Assembly (NCBI RefSeq): GCF_003325755.1
Contig: NZ_QORI02000009.1
Span: 124,001-188,000, forward strand
From: Pseudomonas sp. SST3
Lineage (GTDB): Bacteria > Pseudomonadota > Gammaproteobacteria > Pseudomonadales > Pseudomonadaceae
Length of the DNA: 64,000 nucleotides
Direction: 5' to 3'
The notes below the pieces were generated by a model that had not been told where the DNA came from, did no database searches, and saw only the letters and a program-made list of their open reading frames with translations. Made by a program: the position numbers and the translations under genes. The first letter of the stretch is position 1; every line of letters starts with the position of its first letter. Of the stretch, positions 20,735 to 32,430 are shown one piece after another.

Positions 20735-22016
20735 CGCGACCAAAGCGGCTCAGCAACAGCAGCAGGCCACCAGACAGAAACAGTGCCGGCAGGCTGGCGC
20801 CGATCTCCGGCCAGACGCGCGCCAGCACGTGGTAGGTAACCGCACCGCACCCCCAAGCCAGCAGCGTCTCCCAGCGCAAGGTCTGGTGCGGCGCCGGCAG
20901 CAGACCACGGCGACGGAGCAGATAGTGATCAACCAGCACCACTCCGAACAACGGAGCGAACACCGAGCCGATCAGCAGCAGGAAGCTCTGGTACTCGGCC
21001 AACGGCGCAAACCAGGCGATCAGCGTGCAGAGTGCACCGATGACCAGCGCCAGCTGTTCGACCCGAACGGGTAGCAGCACACCTACCGACACCGCCGCCG
21101 AATGGATGTCAGCGAAGGCGTTCTCCGATTCGTCGAGCAGGATCAGTAGCAACGGAATACCCAGTCCCGCACCAGCCAGCGCCAGGAGCAATGCGTTGAC
21201 TTCGCCACTGTCGGCGAACGCCAGGGTATAAGCCACTCCCAGTCCCATCAGCCAGACGTTACCGACGAAGAAGCCAAGCACCGTGCCGCCGAACACGCGA
21301 CCCGCGGACCTGCCGAAGCGCGAATAGTCAGCAATCAGCGGCAACCACGACAAGGGCATCGCAATGGCGATATCGAAGCCCAGCGCGAAAGGCAAAGAAC
21401 CGTCGCCCCGCCGCGCCCAGAGCACATCAAGATCGGCTTTGTCGAACAGGTTCCAGGTCAGCCAGGTACAGGCGCCAAGCAACAGCCAGATACCCCACTT
21501 GCGTAGAATCCGTCGCACGAAGGTCAGCGGGCCCGTGACCGCCAGCAGCGTCGCCAGCATCCCGAAGAACAGCGTCCAGAGCGCGGGACTGATCAGCCAG
21601 CTCTGCTCGCCGAACGCACGGGCCGCGAGCAGGCTCGCCGCGTCGCGCATGACGATTATTTCGAACGCGCCCCAACCCACCAGCTGCGCCAGATTGAGCA
21701 GGGCCGGCAGTACCGCGCCGCGATCGCCGAGGGTGCGCTTCAGATTGGCTATAGACGACAGTCCGGTATCGCTGCCGATCACCGCGACCGCACCGAGCAG
21801 CAAGACGCCAACGGCGGTGCCGCAAACGATCGCCAGCAAGGCGCTGCTCATGCCCAGCCCCGGCGCCAGCAAGGCGCCCAGCTGTAGCACCATCAGACCG
21901 ATACCCAGCGAAAACCACAGGGAAAACATATCGCGCCCGCCGAACACACGGTGTTTATAGGCGACGCGTTGATTAGGGGAATAACGGCCGGGCGTGTTCA
22001 CGGATGGAATTCTCAA
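20706..22016 (-). CDS. cytX: NCS1-family transporter, putative hydroxymethylpyrimidine permease CytX
   Basis: 436-residue protein of the cytosine/purine/HMP permease (NCS1) family with about twelve hydrophobic segments. The N-terminal VFGGRDMFSLWFSLGIGLMV stretch is typical of the CytX subgroup, which imports the thiamine precursor hydroxymethylpyrimidine. Its position 214 bp downstream of thiC on the same strand supports this, as both provide HMP. The gap holds a strong REP hairpin, so it is unclear whether the thiC riboswitch also controls this gene. I see no separate THI element upstream of it. Confidence 0.78.
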   Translation of the reverse strand: MRIPSVNTPGRYSPNQRVAYKHRVFGGRDMFSLWFSLGIGLMVLQLGALLAPGLGMSSALLAIVCGTAVGVLLLGAVAVIGSDTGLSSIANLKRTLGDRGAVLPALLNLAQLVGWGAFEIIVMRDAASLLAARAFGEQSWLISPALWTLFFGMLATLLAVTGPLTFVRRILRKWGIWLLLGACTWLTWNLFDKADLDVLWARRGDGSLPFALGFDIAIAMPLSWLPLIADYSRFGRSAGRVFGGTVLGFFVGNVWLMGLGVAYTLAFADSGEVNALLLALAGAGLGIPLLLILLDESENAFADIHSAAVSVGVLLPVRVEQLALVIGALCTLIAWFAPLAEYQSFLLLIGSVFAPLFGVVLVDHYLLRRRGLLPAPHQTLRWETLLAWGCGAVTYHVLARVWPEIGASLPALFLSGGLLLLLSRFGRATAGTPVSQ

Positions 22017-22079
22017 AAATCGTTGAATGGCCCGACGGGTAGTTCACCCAGCCAGACAAGCGATAAAAATCATTGCCGC

Positions 22080-22153
22080 GTAGGAGCGAGCTTGCTCGCG
22101 AAGCCTGATTGCGAGGAACGCTCAAGTCTGTTCGCGAGCAAGCTCGCTCCTAC
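22080..22153. repeat. Pair of inverted REP-like palindromes (BIME-like)
   Basis: Two 23-bp sequences (22080-22102 and 22131-22153) are perfect reverse complements, and each also contains its own hairpin GCGAGC-TT-GCTCGC. The flanks read GTAGGAGC and GCTCCTAC. This is the common Pseudomonas intergenic REP type arranged as a pair with a 28-base spacer. It lies between thiC and cytX and may end transcription or stabilise the thiC message. Confidence 0.9.
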
Positions 22154-22230
22154 AACAAGCATGTCGCGGCACACCGACGTGCCAGAGTCGGCTTTTCGCC
22201 AGCCTCTGGCTTTCAGCGCTCTTTACGTTT

Positions 22231-24316
<2,086 letters not shown>

Positions 24317-24517
24317 AACGGGACCGAGTCTAATCAAGTGTTCAGGGGAAAGCCACGCCGAACCGCAAATGGCGCGACCGCCGGGTCATTTTTGCTACGA
24401 CTGACTGAGCTGCCGGAGCCTGCGCGACAAGCGCCGAGACGGCACCGCCACGCCGCTTGACCGGTCGCGTGACGGCGCATAGCCTTGCCCATCACTCCGC
24501 TTCAGGGAAAGACGCAC
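24317..24517. other. Divergent promoter region of thiC and the tolC-like gene
   Basis: About 200 bases between the start of the riboswitch (minus strand) and the TolC-family gene (plus strand). Both genes need a promoter here. On the minus strand a weak TAGACT hexamer lies near 24330, and I found no convincing -35/-10 pair in either direction. No coding region is supported. Confidence 0.4.
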
Positions 24518-25975
24518 ATGCTGCGCAGACTCACGCTGGCATTCGCCGTGACCGTCGCCTCCTCGGGGCTGGCATGGGCCGAAACTGCACCCGCCCTCTC
24601 CAGCCGCACCGACCTCGTGAGCGTGTATCGTCAGGCCGTCGAGAACAACGCCGACCTTGCGGCGGCGCGCGCCCAGTACAAGGCTATCCAGGAAGTTGTA
24701 CCTCAGGCGCGTGCCGGCCTGCTGCCGAATCTCACCGCTGGTGCGGAGATGAGCAATACCCGCACCGAGCTCGACACCGACGCCGGTTCCCGCTCGCTGT
24801 CACGTACCGGTACCGTCTATCAGGCGACGCTGAGCCAGCCGATCTTTCGCGCCGAGCGCTGGTTCCAGTTGCAGGCGGCCGAAGCCATCAGCGAGCAGGC
24901 GGCGCTTGAGTATTCCATCGCCGAGCAGGATCTGATCCGCCTGACCGCTCAGGCGTACTTCGCGGTGCTACGTGCACAAGACAACCTCGCCGCCACGAAG
25001 GCTGAGGAATCCGCATTCAAGCGGCAACTCGATCAGGCCGACGAGCGCTTCGAAGTAGGCCTTTCCGATCGCACCGATGTGCTCGAAGCCCAGGCTGGCT
25101 TCGATACCGCCCGCGCCAATCGGATGATCGCCCAGCGCCAGGTCGACGATGCCTTCCAGGCACTGTTCACCCTCACCAATCGCGAGTACCTGGCGCTCGA
25201 AGGCATCGAGCACAGCCTGCCGGTGCTACCACCAGTCCCGAACGACGCCAGCGCCTGGGTCAATACCGCTGCCCAACAAAACCTCGATCTGCTGGCCAGC
25301 ACCCAAGCAGTCACCGCCGCCGAGGAAACCCTGCGCCAGCGCCGTGCCGGCCATGCACCGACGCTCGATGCCGTCGCGCGTTACAGCAAGGGCGACAACG
25401 ACAGCCTGGGCTTCTCCAATACCGGCTCAACCGATATTCCGGGGTTCGATCTGCCGCGTTACAACGGCGACGTCGAGCAAAGCAGCATTGGCCTGCAGCT
25501 GAACATTCCGCTGTACAGCGGTGGCCTGACCACGTCACAGAGCCGCGAAGCTTTTCATCAACTCACCCAGACCGAGCAGCAACGCGAGAGCCTGCGCCGG
25601 CAGGTAGTCGAATCCACCCGCAACCTGCACCGCGCGGTCAATACGGATGTCGAGCAGGTGCAGGCACGCCTGCAATCGATCATCTCCAACCAGAGCGCGC
25701 TGGAGGCCACTGACATCGGTTATCAGGTGGGGACGCGGAATATTGTCGACGTACTCGACGCCCAGCGCCGGCTGTTCGCCGCAGTCCGCGACTACAACAA
25801 CGCCCGCTACGACTACATTCTCGACAGCCTGCGCCTGAAGCAGGCGGCCGGCACGCTCAACCCGGGCGACCTGGAGGACTTGCAGCGCTATTTGAAATCG
25901 GATTACGACCCGGACAGCGACTTCCTGCCGCCGGATCTGTCGGAGAGTTTCGGTCGACCCGTGCGCGTGGAGTAG
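24518..25975 (+). CDS. tolC: TolC-family outer membrane channel protein
   Basis: 485-residue outer-membrane factor, predicted to form the trimeric exit duct of type I secretion or RND efflux. A signal peptide ends LAWA (about residue 23), and two repeats of the outer-membrane efflux domain follow, each a long coiled coil with a YQAT/QPIF or LNIPLYSGG beta segment. ATG at 24518 follows GGGAAAG. No pump partner genes are adjacent, so as in many Gammaproteobacteria it is probably shared by several systems. It is convergent with waaA. Confidence 0.88.
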   Translation: MLRRLTLAFAVTVASSGLAWAETAPALSSRTDLVSVYRQAVENNADLAAARAQYKAIQEVVPQARAGLLPNLTAGAEMSNTRTELDTDAGSRSLSRTGTVYQATLSQPIFRAERWFQLQAAEAISEQAALEYSIAEQDLIRLTAQAYFAVLRAQDNLAATKAEESAFKRQLDQADERFEVGLSDRTDVLEAQAGFDTARANRMIAQRQVDDAFQALFTLTNREYLALEGIEHSLPVLPPVPNDASAWVNTAAQQNLDLLASTQAVTAAEETLRQRRAGHAPTLDAVARYSKGDNDSLGFSNTGSTDIPGFDLPRYNGDVEQSSIGLQLNIPLYSGGLTTSQSREAFHQLTQTEQQRESLRRQVVESTRNLHRAVNTDVEQVQARLQSIISNQSALEATDIGYQVGTRNIVDVLDAQRRLFAAVRDYNNARYDYILDSLRLKQAAGTLNPGDLEDLQRYLKSDYDPDSDFLPPDLSESFGRPVRVE

Positions 25976-26122
25976 GACAGCGGCGGGGTTCGCTCGCCTG
26001 AGGTCTGATCTGACCGAGGACTTGGCTTGGGCGAAACAACCCGCTCTGCGGCGCGCGCTGCTCGCCCTTCCGGCGTGAGAATGGATTAAGTGAAAGCCCA
26101 CCGATAGCAAGCGGGCTGCGAC

Positions 26123-27394
26123 TCAGCCATTGAGCAGCCGGGCCAATCCCTCCAATAGCCGGCCCAGTGCGCCCTGATTGTTCTTTAACACACGATATCC
26201 CGCGGATCGAGCCTGCTCGGTACTCGCCGGATCTGTCCAGAACACCTCGATTCCCGCCGCCAGCTCAGGCGCGCTGCCGACCTCCTTCAGCGCGCCGGCA
26301 TCTCGCAGTTGCGCGGCGATGTCTAGGAAGTTGAACAAATGCGGACCGGTCAGCACCGGCTTGCCGAGGGCAGCGGGTTCCAGCAGATTGTGGCCGCCAG
26401 TGGGTACCAGGCTGCCGCCGACAAAGGCTACGTCCGCCAGCGCAAAGAGAAACAGCAACTCGCCCATGGTGTCGCCAAGCAGCACCTGTGTTCCCGCCAG
26501 GGGCGGCTCGCCGAGCGAGCGGCGGACGGTGGTAAAGCCCTGCTTTCTGCACAACTCGAACACCGAGCCAAAGCGCTCCGGATGCCGTGGCACCAGGATC
26601 AATAAGGCGTCGGGATGTGCGACGAGCAACTGCCGGTGGGCGGCCAACAGAATTTCGTCTTCGCCGGTATGGGTGCTGGCGCCGATCCAAACAGGACGGG
26701 CGGTAGCGCTCCATTCTTGCCGGAGGGCTTCCGCCTGCCTCGACAAAGTCGGATCAATACTGAGATCGAACTTGATCGAACCAGTCACCTGCACGGCAGC
26801 GTCGCGCGCACCGAGCTGGCGGAAACGTGCGGCCTCGGCCTCGGTCTGTGCAGCGATCAGGTTCAGCTCGGCGAGCATCGGGCCGGTCAACCGGGCGAAG
26901 CGCGCATAGCCGCGGGCCGAGCGTTCTGACAACCGCGCATTGGCTAGCGCCACGGGAATACCGCGACGGGCGCATTGATGGATGTGGTTCGGCCATAACT
27001 CCGTTTCCATTACCACCGCCAGCTTCGGCTGCAGCCTTTGCAGGAAACGCGAAACTGCCCAGGGCAGGTCATAAGGCAGGTAGCAATGCTGCACCGTATC
27101 GCCAAACAGCGCCCTGATCCGCTCGGAGCCCGTCGGGGTCATGCAGGTCACGGTAATCGGCAACTGGGGGTAGCGCGCCCTGAGCGCACCGACCATCGGC
27201 GCGGCGGCGATGCTCTCCCCCACCGAGACCGCGTGGACCCAAATCCCCCCCGGCTGAAATTCGGGCAGCCCAACGGCAAAACGCTCGCCAATGCGCTTCG
27301 AATAGGCAGGCGCACGCCGGGCGCGCCAGAGCAGGCGAACCATCACGACGGGCAAGGCGAGATGGAACAACAAGGTATAAAGGGTACGATTCAT
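26123..27394 (-). CDS. waaA: 3-deoxy-D-manno-octulosonic acid (Kdo) transferase
   Basis: Inner-membrane associated GT30 enzyme that adds Kdo to lipid IVA, the first step of core synthesis. The 423 residues begin with a hydrophobic helix (TLYTLLFHLALPVVMV) and carry the typical WVHAVSVGE motif with the catalytic Glu, the METELWPN segment and the C-terminal GGSLVPTGGHNLLEPAA. ATG at 27394 is chosen over the longer frame from 27436, whose extra residues are not family-like. It is divergent from the SMR transporter gene. Confidence 0.95.
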   Translation of the reverse strand: MNRTLYTLLFHLALPVVMVRLLWRARRAPAYSKRIGERFAVGLPEFQPGGIWVHAVSVGESIAAAPMVGALRARYPQLPITVTCMTPTGSERIRALFGDTVQHCYLPYDLPWAVSRFLQRLQPKLAVVMETELWPNHIHQCARRGIPVALANARLSERSARGYARFARLTGPMLAELNLIAAQTEAEAARFRQLGARDAAVQVTGSIKFDLSIDPTLSRQAEALRQEWSATARPVWIGASTHTGEDEILLAAHRQLLVAHPDALLILVPRHPERFGSVFELCRKQGFTTVRRSLGEPPLAGTQVLLGDTMGELLFLFALADVAFVGGSLVPTGGHNLLEPAALGKPVLTGPHLFNFLDIAAQLRDAGALKEVGSAPELAAGIEVFWTDPASTEQARSAGYRVLKNNQGALGRLLEGLARLLNG

Positions 27395-27540
27395 GGGCGC
27401 GGAGCTTAGCAAAGGCCTCTGCGAAACGGCCACCACGACGACTGGAAAGGAAAAGCGACAGCGCGCCGAACTTGCCAGCGCTGGCGCAGCCGAATGAACC
27501 GCAGCGCGAATCGCTCGCCCTGCATGCCACCGGAGGCCGC

Positions 27541-27873
27541 ATGACAGGCTACATCTACCTTGCTATTGCTATTACCGCCGAAGTGATCGCGACCACCTCG
27601 ATGAAGGCATTGGATGGATTCAGCCGCCCGCTGCCCCTGCTGTTGGTCGTCGTCGGCTATAGCATTTCGTTCTGGATGCTCAGCCTGGTGGTCAAAACCA
27701 TTCCGGTCGGGATCGCCTATGCCGTCTGGGCCGGCCTCGGTATCGTCCTGGTGAGCATCGCGGCAGCGCTGATCTATCAGCAGAAGCTCGACCCGCCGGC
27801 CATACTCGGCATGGCTCTGATCGTTGCCGGCGTGGTGGTGATCCAGCTGTTTTCCGGTAGTACAGGGCACTGA
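27541..27873 (+). CDS. Small multidrug resistance (SMR/EmrE-like) transporter
   Basis: 110-residue protein with four membrane helices, the standard SMR size. The essential Glu14 is present in helix 1 (AITAEVIATTSMK), and helix 3 has the characteristic AYAVWAGLG loop. These proteins form dimers that exchange cationic drugs or quaternary ammonium compounds for protons. The motif set fits the EmrE-type (efflux) more than the guanidinium-exporter subgroup, but sequence alone does not settle this. A longer upstream frame from 27472 is discarded. Confidence 0.9.
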   Translation: MTGYIYLAIAITAEVIATTSMKALDGFSRPLPLLLVVVGYSISFWMLSLVVKTIPVGIAYAVWAGLGIVLVSIAAALIYQQKLDPPAILGMALIVAGVVVIQLFSGSTGH

Positions 27874-27952
27874 CTTCCCACTATGGGCGGTGACATGAAG
27901 CCGACGGGCAAGCGGTTATACTGCGCGCCTGTTTCCACAATGAGGCCCGCCC

Positions 27953-29126
27953 ATGTCCGATTCCCTGAGCACCGACATCCTGATCGTGGGGGGTGGGGTC
28001 GCCGGTCTGTGGCTGAACGCGCGCCTGCGCCAGCAAGGCTACTCGACTCTGTTGATCAACAAGGGTGCGCTCGGTGGCGGGCAAAGCGTCAAGTCACAGG
28101 GAATCATTCACGGCGGCACCAAGTACGCGTTAAGCGGGGCTCTGACCGGTGCGTCGGAAGCCATCGCCGATATGCCGCGGCGTTGGCGCGAGGCCCTGGC
28201 CGGCAACGGGGAACTGGATCTTTCCGGCGTGCGGCTGCTCTCCGATGCGCACTATCTGTGGTCACCCGGCACCCTGGCCGGCAACCTCACCAGCTTTTTT
28301 GCCAGCAAGGCCGTGCGCTCGCGAGTCGGCCAGGTCAAGGGCAGCGAGCTGCCGCCCGCGCTGCAGGATGCTCGCTTCAAGGGCAAGGTGTATCGACTCA
28401 GCGAATTGGTGCTGGACGTACCCAGCCTGATCCAGCGCCTGGCGGAACTGGCCGGCAGCGGTCTGCTGGCTGCCGACACGGTCGAGCCGCTGCGCGAGAA
28501 TCATGAATTGACGGGGCTGATCGTCGATGGTCGCGTGATACGCGCGCAGCGCATCGTCCTGAGCGCGCGCCGGCAATGCGGAGCTGCTGCGCGCACTGGA
28601 CCTCGCACAGCCAGCCATGCAAAAACGCCCACTGCATATGGTGCTGGTCAAGGCTGCCACGCTGAAGCCACTGTACGCACACTGCCTGGGAGGCGGCTCT
28701 AAGCCGCGGATCACAGTGACTAGCCACCCGGCGGCCGATGGCGAATGGATCTGGTACCTGGGAGGGGACTTGGCGGAGGCCGACGGTGTAGCACGCGATG
28801 AAGCGGCGCAGATCGCTGCGGCGAAGAAGGAGCTGGCCGAACTCGTGCCCTGGATCGACCTCTCATCAGCCCAATGGGCCACGCTTCGCATCGATCGCGC
28901 CGAACCGGCCCAGTCGGCCCAGTCCAGGCCGGACAGTGCCTTTCTTGCGGAACAAGGTCGGCTGCTGGTGGGCTGGCCGACCAAACTGGCGCTGTCACCG
29001 GATTTCGCTGACCGCGTTCAGGCTGCCCTGATCCGCGACGGCATCCACCCGCAGCAATACTCTCCGCTGCCAGCACTGCCGCGCCCGGCCGTCACCGGGC
29101 CTTTCTGGGAGGGGCTATTGTCATGA
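27953..29126 (+). pseudogene. FAD-dependent oxidoreductase, frameshifted
   Basis: Two frames form one DAO-like flavoprotein. The first (from ATG 27953) has the Rossmann motif DILIVGGGVAGLWLNARLRQQGY and reads correctly to IVLSA at about 28574. The second continues GNAELLRAL and runs to 29126 with a normal C-terminal FAD-binding region. They meet in a GC-rich run (about 28571-28583). Adding two bases would restore an LSAGAGN-like FAD motif and a 391-residue protein; deleting one base gives 390. As written the first frame ends at 28702 with a nonsense tail. Its substrate is unknown. The last codons overlap the aldo/keto reductase start (ATGA). Confidence 0.8.
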
Positions 29127-29935
29127 GCGAAACGTTACACGACCTGCACCGTCCGCTCGGCAGCACCGGCCTGATGGTTTCGCCACTGGGGCTCGGCACC
29201 GTCAAGCTGGGCCGCGATCAAGGCGTCAAGTATCCCAATGGTTTTCGCATTCCGGACGATGCGCAGGCGCGGCAGTTGATCGGGCTGGCCCAGGACCTTG
29301 GCATCAACCTGATCGACACCGCCCCGGCCTATGGCATCAGCGAGCAGCGCCTGGGCCCGCTGCTGCAGGGCCAACGCAATCAGTGGGTCATCGTCAGCAA
29401 GGTCGGCGAAGAATTCACCGACGGCCAATCGCATTTCGACTTCTCCCCGGAGCATACTCGGCGCTCTGTGGAGCGCAGCCTCAAGCGCCTGCAGACCGAC
29501 CGAATCGACCTGGTGCTGGTGCATTCGGATGGACGGGACGTGGATATTCTGCGAAACAGCGGCGTGTACGAGACGCTTGCTGAACTCAAGCGCGAGGGCA
29601 AGATCCTCGGCTACGGACTGTCCGGCAAAACCGTCGAAGGCGGCTTGCTTGCGCTCGATCAGGGCGACTGCGCCATGGTGACCTACAATCTCAATGAACA
29701 GGCCGAACGCCCGGTACTCGACTACGCTGTATCCCACACCAAGGGCATCCTGATAAAAAAAGCCCTGGCCAGCGGTCATGCCTGCTTGAAGCCAGGCGAA
29801 GACCCGGTGCGAGCCAGCTTCGAGCTGCTGTTCGCTCATCCGGGAGTCAGCGCCGCCATTGTCGGCACCATCAACCCGCAACACCTGTCAGATAACGTGG
29901 ATATCGCTGCAGCCGTTTTGTCCCAACAACAATAA
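29123..29935 (+). CDS. Aldo/keto reductase
   Basis: 270-residue (beta/alpha)8 oxidoreductase of the aldo/keto reductase superfamily. It contains GLGTVKLGR, the catalytic region NLIDTAPAYGISEQRLG (Asp and Tyr of the active site), the IVSKVGEEF strand and the RIDLVLVHSDG segment. It probably reduces a carbonyl with NADPH; the substrate is not predictable. The ATGA overlap with the FAD oxidoreductase suggests that the two form an operon and may act in one pathway, which matters as the oxidoreductase is broken here. Confidence 0.88.
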   Translation: MSETLHDLHRPLGSTGLMVSPLGLGTVKLGRDQGVKYPNGFRIPDDAQARQLIGLAQDLGINLIDTAPAYGISEQRLGPLLQGQRNQWVIVSKVGEEFTDGQSHFDFSPEHTRRSVERSLKRLQTDRIDLVLVHSDGRDVDILRNSGVYETLAELKREGKILGYGLSGKTVEGGLLALDQGDCAMVTYNLNEQAERPVLDYAVSHTKGILIKKALASGHACLKPGEDPVRASFELLFAHPGVSAAIVGTINPQHLSDNVDIAAAVLSQQQ

Positions 29936-29972
29936 CGACGGCCCTACGGCCGCCCGATGCCAGGAGGAGCCG

Positions 29973-30860
29973 ATGCCGCGCGTGTTGATCCGCAAGAATC
30001 CCACCGCCTTCAAGACCCTGCCGCTGCTTGTCGAAGCCAGCGCAGATGGCTTGCGCTACCAGAGCCTAGGCCGCCCGCTAAACTTCGGCGAGATGCTCGA
30101 GCGACGGCGGCCAGTTGCGGTCGACAATCCGTCCCGCTTCAGCCTTGAACTGGCCAACCTCGGTGTTTCAGTGCGCCTGACGCTCCGCTGGCAAGGCCAG
30201 GACTACTGGGTACTGGTGCGTCAGCAACGTCTGGATCGCGGCGATGTCGTGCTGAAGCTGATCTCCGGTTATGTACCGGCACATGAACTCAGCCTGCCGC
30301 TGCTGACGGCCATCCAGGAAGTTGCCGAGGAATGTTTACTGGAAACCCCGGAAGGCTGGCTCGCTGGACGCTTCGGTGATATCTGGCTACCGGCGCCCTA
30401 TCAAGGCAGCCTGCGCTACCGCGAAGCCGTGCATTTCAATCTGGCTTCGCTGTCCGGATCGGCCCGGCCGGTCCAATGCGGACAAATGACTCTCATGGAG
30501 CGGCCGAGGGCCTACGTGCACCTCCCCACCGCATCGCTGCAGCTGGTTTACGACATGCGCCTGGAGCTGCCAAAGGAGACCCGGGAGCTGAGCCTATTCC
30601 ACGTCGACGAGCGCCTCGAAGACGGCAAGCTCGTGGCGCAGCTGGATCGCAGCCGTCCCGATCTGTACCTGATTCCGCTGCAACAAGGGCGTCCCACCGC
30701 CTCGCTGCTAACCCTGCGCAAGGGCCAGCCGGTGCCCGCCAGCACGCGCGGGTTATGGCTGTCGGAGAGCTTTGCGCCGCAGCATGAGTGGGTCGTGCGG
30801 GACGAACGCATCCGCTGGCGCGATTGGATCGACACGACCACCGCTGCCGCTTGCCATTAG
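29973..30860 (+). CDS. Conserved protein of unknown function with degenerate Nudix-like box
   Basis: 295 residues, no signal peptide or membrane segment, mixed alpha/beta with many beta strands. I recognise it as a conserved pseudomonad protein sometimes labelled a metal ABC transporter ATPase, but I see no Walker A motif and do not support that name. Around residues 90-120 a stretch GYVPAHE...QEVAEECLLE resembles a Nudix box with two extra residues and Gln for Arg, so a Nudix-type fold without standard activity is possible. ATG at 29973 follows a full AGGAGG site. It lies 37 bases after the reductase and converges on hldE. Confidence 0.6.
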   Translation: MPRVLIRKNPTAFKTLPLLVEASADGLRYQSLGRPLNFGEMLERRRPVAVDNPSRFSLELANLGVSVRLTLRWQGQDYWVLVRQQRLDRGDVVLKLISGYVPAHELSLPLLTAIQEVAEECLLETPEGWLAGRFGDIWLPAPYQGSLRYREAVHFNLASLSGSARPVQCGQMTLMERPRAYVHLPTASLQLVYDMRLELPKETRELSLFHVDERLEDGKLVAQLDRSRPDLYLIPLQQGRPTASLLTLRKGQPVPASTRGLWLSESFAPQHEWVVRDERIRWRDWIDTTTAAACH

Positions 30861-30892
30861 CGGCAGAATCGTCCCATCGTGCCCGGTACGCT

Positions 30893-32314
30893 TTAGCGGC
30901 TGCGTATCTTCTCGACTATCGCGGTAGTGGAGCTGTTTTCAACCAGCCCTAGCACCTTCACCACGCCACCGTAGGCCGCGACCAGATCCGCACCTACAAC
31001 CTGATCGACTCCATAGTCGCCGCCCTTGACCAAAACGTCCGGTTTCACCTGCGCCAGCAGGTTTTCCGGCGTATCTTCGGGGAAGCAGACCACCCAATCC
31101 ACCGCGCCGAGACCGGCTAGAACGGCCATCCGCCGATCGACCGAGTTGATCGGTCGCCCCGGCCCTTTCAGACGGCTCACCGAGCCATCATCGTTAACCG
31201 CGACGATCAGCCGATCGCCCTGCGCGCGGGCCTGCTCCAGATAGGTCACGTGACCGGCATGCAGAATGTCGAAACAGCCATTGGTGAAGACGATCTGCTC
31301 ACCCTCGGCTCGGGCATCCTCGATGGCAGTGAGCAGCTGTTCAAGTGTCATCACACCGCGCTCGGAGCCCTCCTCGCGCTGAACGGCACGACGCAGCTCA
31401 GGCGCACTGATGCAGGCCGTCCCCAGCTTGCCGACGACGATACCGGCCGCCAGATTGGCCAACGCAACGGCCTGCGGCAACTCTTCGCCGGCGGCGATCG
31501 CAGCGGCCAGTGTCGAGATGACGGTGTCGCCGGCACCGGTGACGTCAAACACTTCACGGGCCCGCGCCGGCAGGTGCAACGGAGAATGCTCCGGTCGCAA
31601 AAGGGTCATGCCGTGCTCGCCACGTGTGACCAGCAGAGCCCCCAGTTCGAGGCTGTGCATCAGCTCGGCGCCCTTGGCCACCAGCTCGGCTTCGTCTGCG
31701 CAATGACCAACGATGGCTTCGAACTCACCAAGATTCGGCGTGATCACCGACGCACCTCGGTAAATCTCAAAATTCTTGCCCTTGGGGTCGGCCAGTACCG
31801 GAATGCCGCGCTTGCGAGCAGCCTGGATCAAAGCCTGGTGATTACGCAACGCACCCTTGCCGTAATCGGAGAGGATCACCACCTTGATGCCATCCAGCAA
31901 CTCCTCGACTTGCGCCAGCAGCGCAACGGGATCCGTATCGAAGGGCTCCTCGAAATCCATCCGCAACAGTTGCTGATGACGACTCATGACGCGAAGTTTG
32001 ATGATCGTCGGCTGATGCTCGATGGATTGGAAATGCGCGCCTACCCCGGCGGCGGCCAGGCTGTCCGTCAGACTTTGCCGCGCCTCATCTACACCGGTCA
32101 CACCCACTAATGCTGCCGGCGCACCAAGTGCCGCAATGTTCAGCGCGACGTTCGCCGCACCACCCGGCCGATCCTCCACCTGCTCGACCTTCACCACCGG
32201 CACCGGCGCCTCCGGCGATATCCGCGAGGTACCGCCATGCCAGTATCGATCGAGCATGACATCACCAACCACCAGAACGGCGGCTTGGTCGAATCGGGGC
32301 ATGGACAGCTTCAT
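30893..32314 (-). CDS. hldE: Bifunctional heptose 7-phosphate kinase / heptose 1-phosphate adenylyltransferase
   Basis: Makes ADP-heptose precursor for the LPS inner core. The 473 residues combine an N-terminal ribokinase-like domain (about 1-320) with GGAANVALN and the GAGDT catalytic motif, and a C-terminal cytidylyltransferase-like domain with NGCFDILHAGH (the HxGH nucleotide site). The start is ATG at 32314 with GGAG nearby; the 11 extra residues of the longer frame are not family-like. It lies downstream of msbA on the same strand, as in P. aeruginosa. Confidence 0.96.
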   Translation of the reverse strand: MKLSMPRFDQAAVLVVGDVMLDRYWHGGTSRISPEAPVPVVKVEQVEDRPGGAANVALNIAALGAPAALVGVTGVDEARQSLTDSLAAAGVGAHFQSIEHQPTIIKLRVMSRHQQLLRMDFEEPFDTDPVALLAQVEELLDGIKVVILSDYGKGALRNHQALIQAARKRGIPVLADPKGKNFEIYRGASVITPNLGEFEAIVGHCADEAELVAKGAELMHSLELGALLVTRGEHGMTLLRPEHSPLHLPARAREVFDVTGAGDTVISTLAAAIAAGEELPQAVALANLAAGIVVGKLGTACISAPELRRAVQREEGSERGVMTLEQLLTAIEDARAEGEQIVFTNGCFDILHAGHVTYLEQARAQGDRLIVAVNDDGSVSRLKGPGRPINSVDRRMAVLAGLGAVDWVVCFPEDTPENLLAQVKPDVLVKGGDYGVDQVVGADLVAAYGGVVKVLGLVENSSTTAIVEKIRSR

Positions 32315-32430
32315 GGGGGCTCCGGAGCAAAAAAAGCGGAGGATCATAACATGACGAACCGCCCAAGCCGGCGCAGCTACTCTAAGGAGACGGGCATTGA
32401 AGACCGGCGGCGCATGGCAGACAGCGCCAC

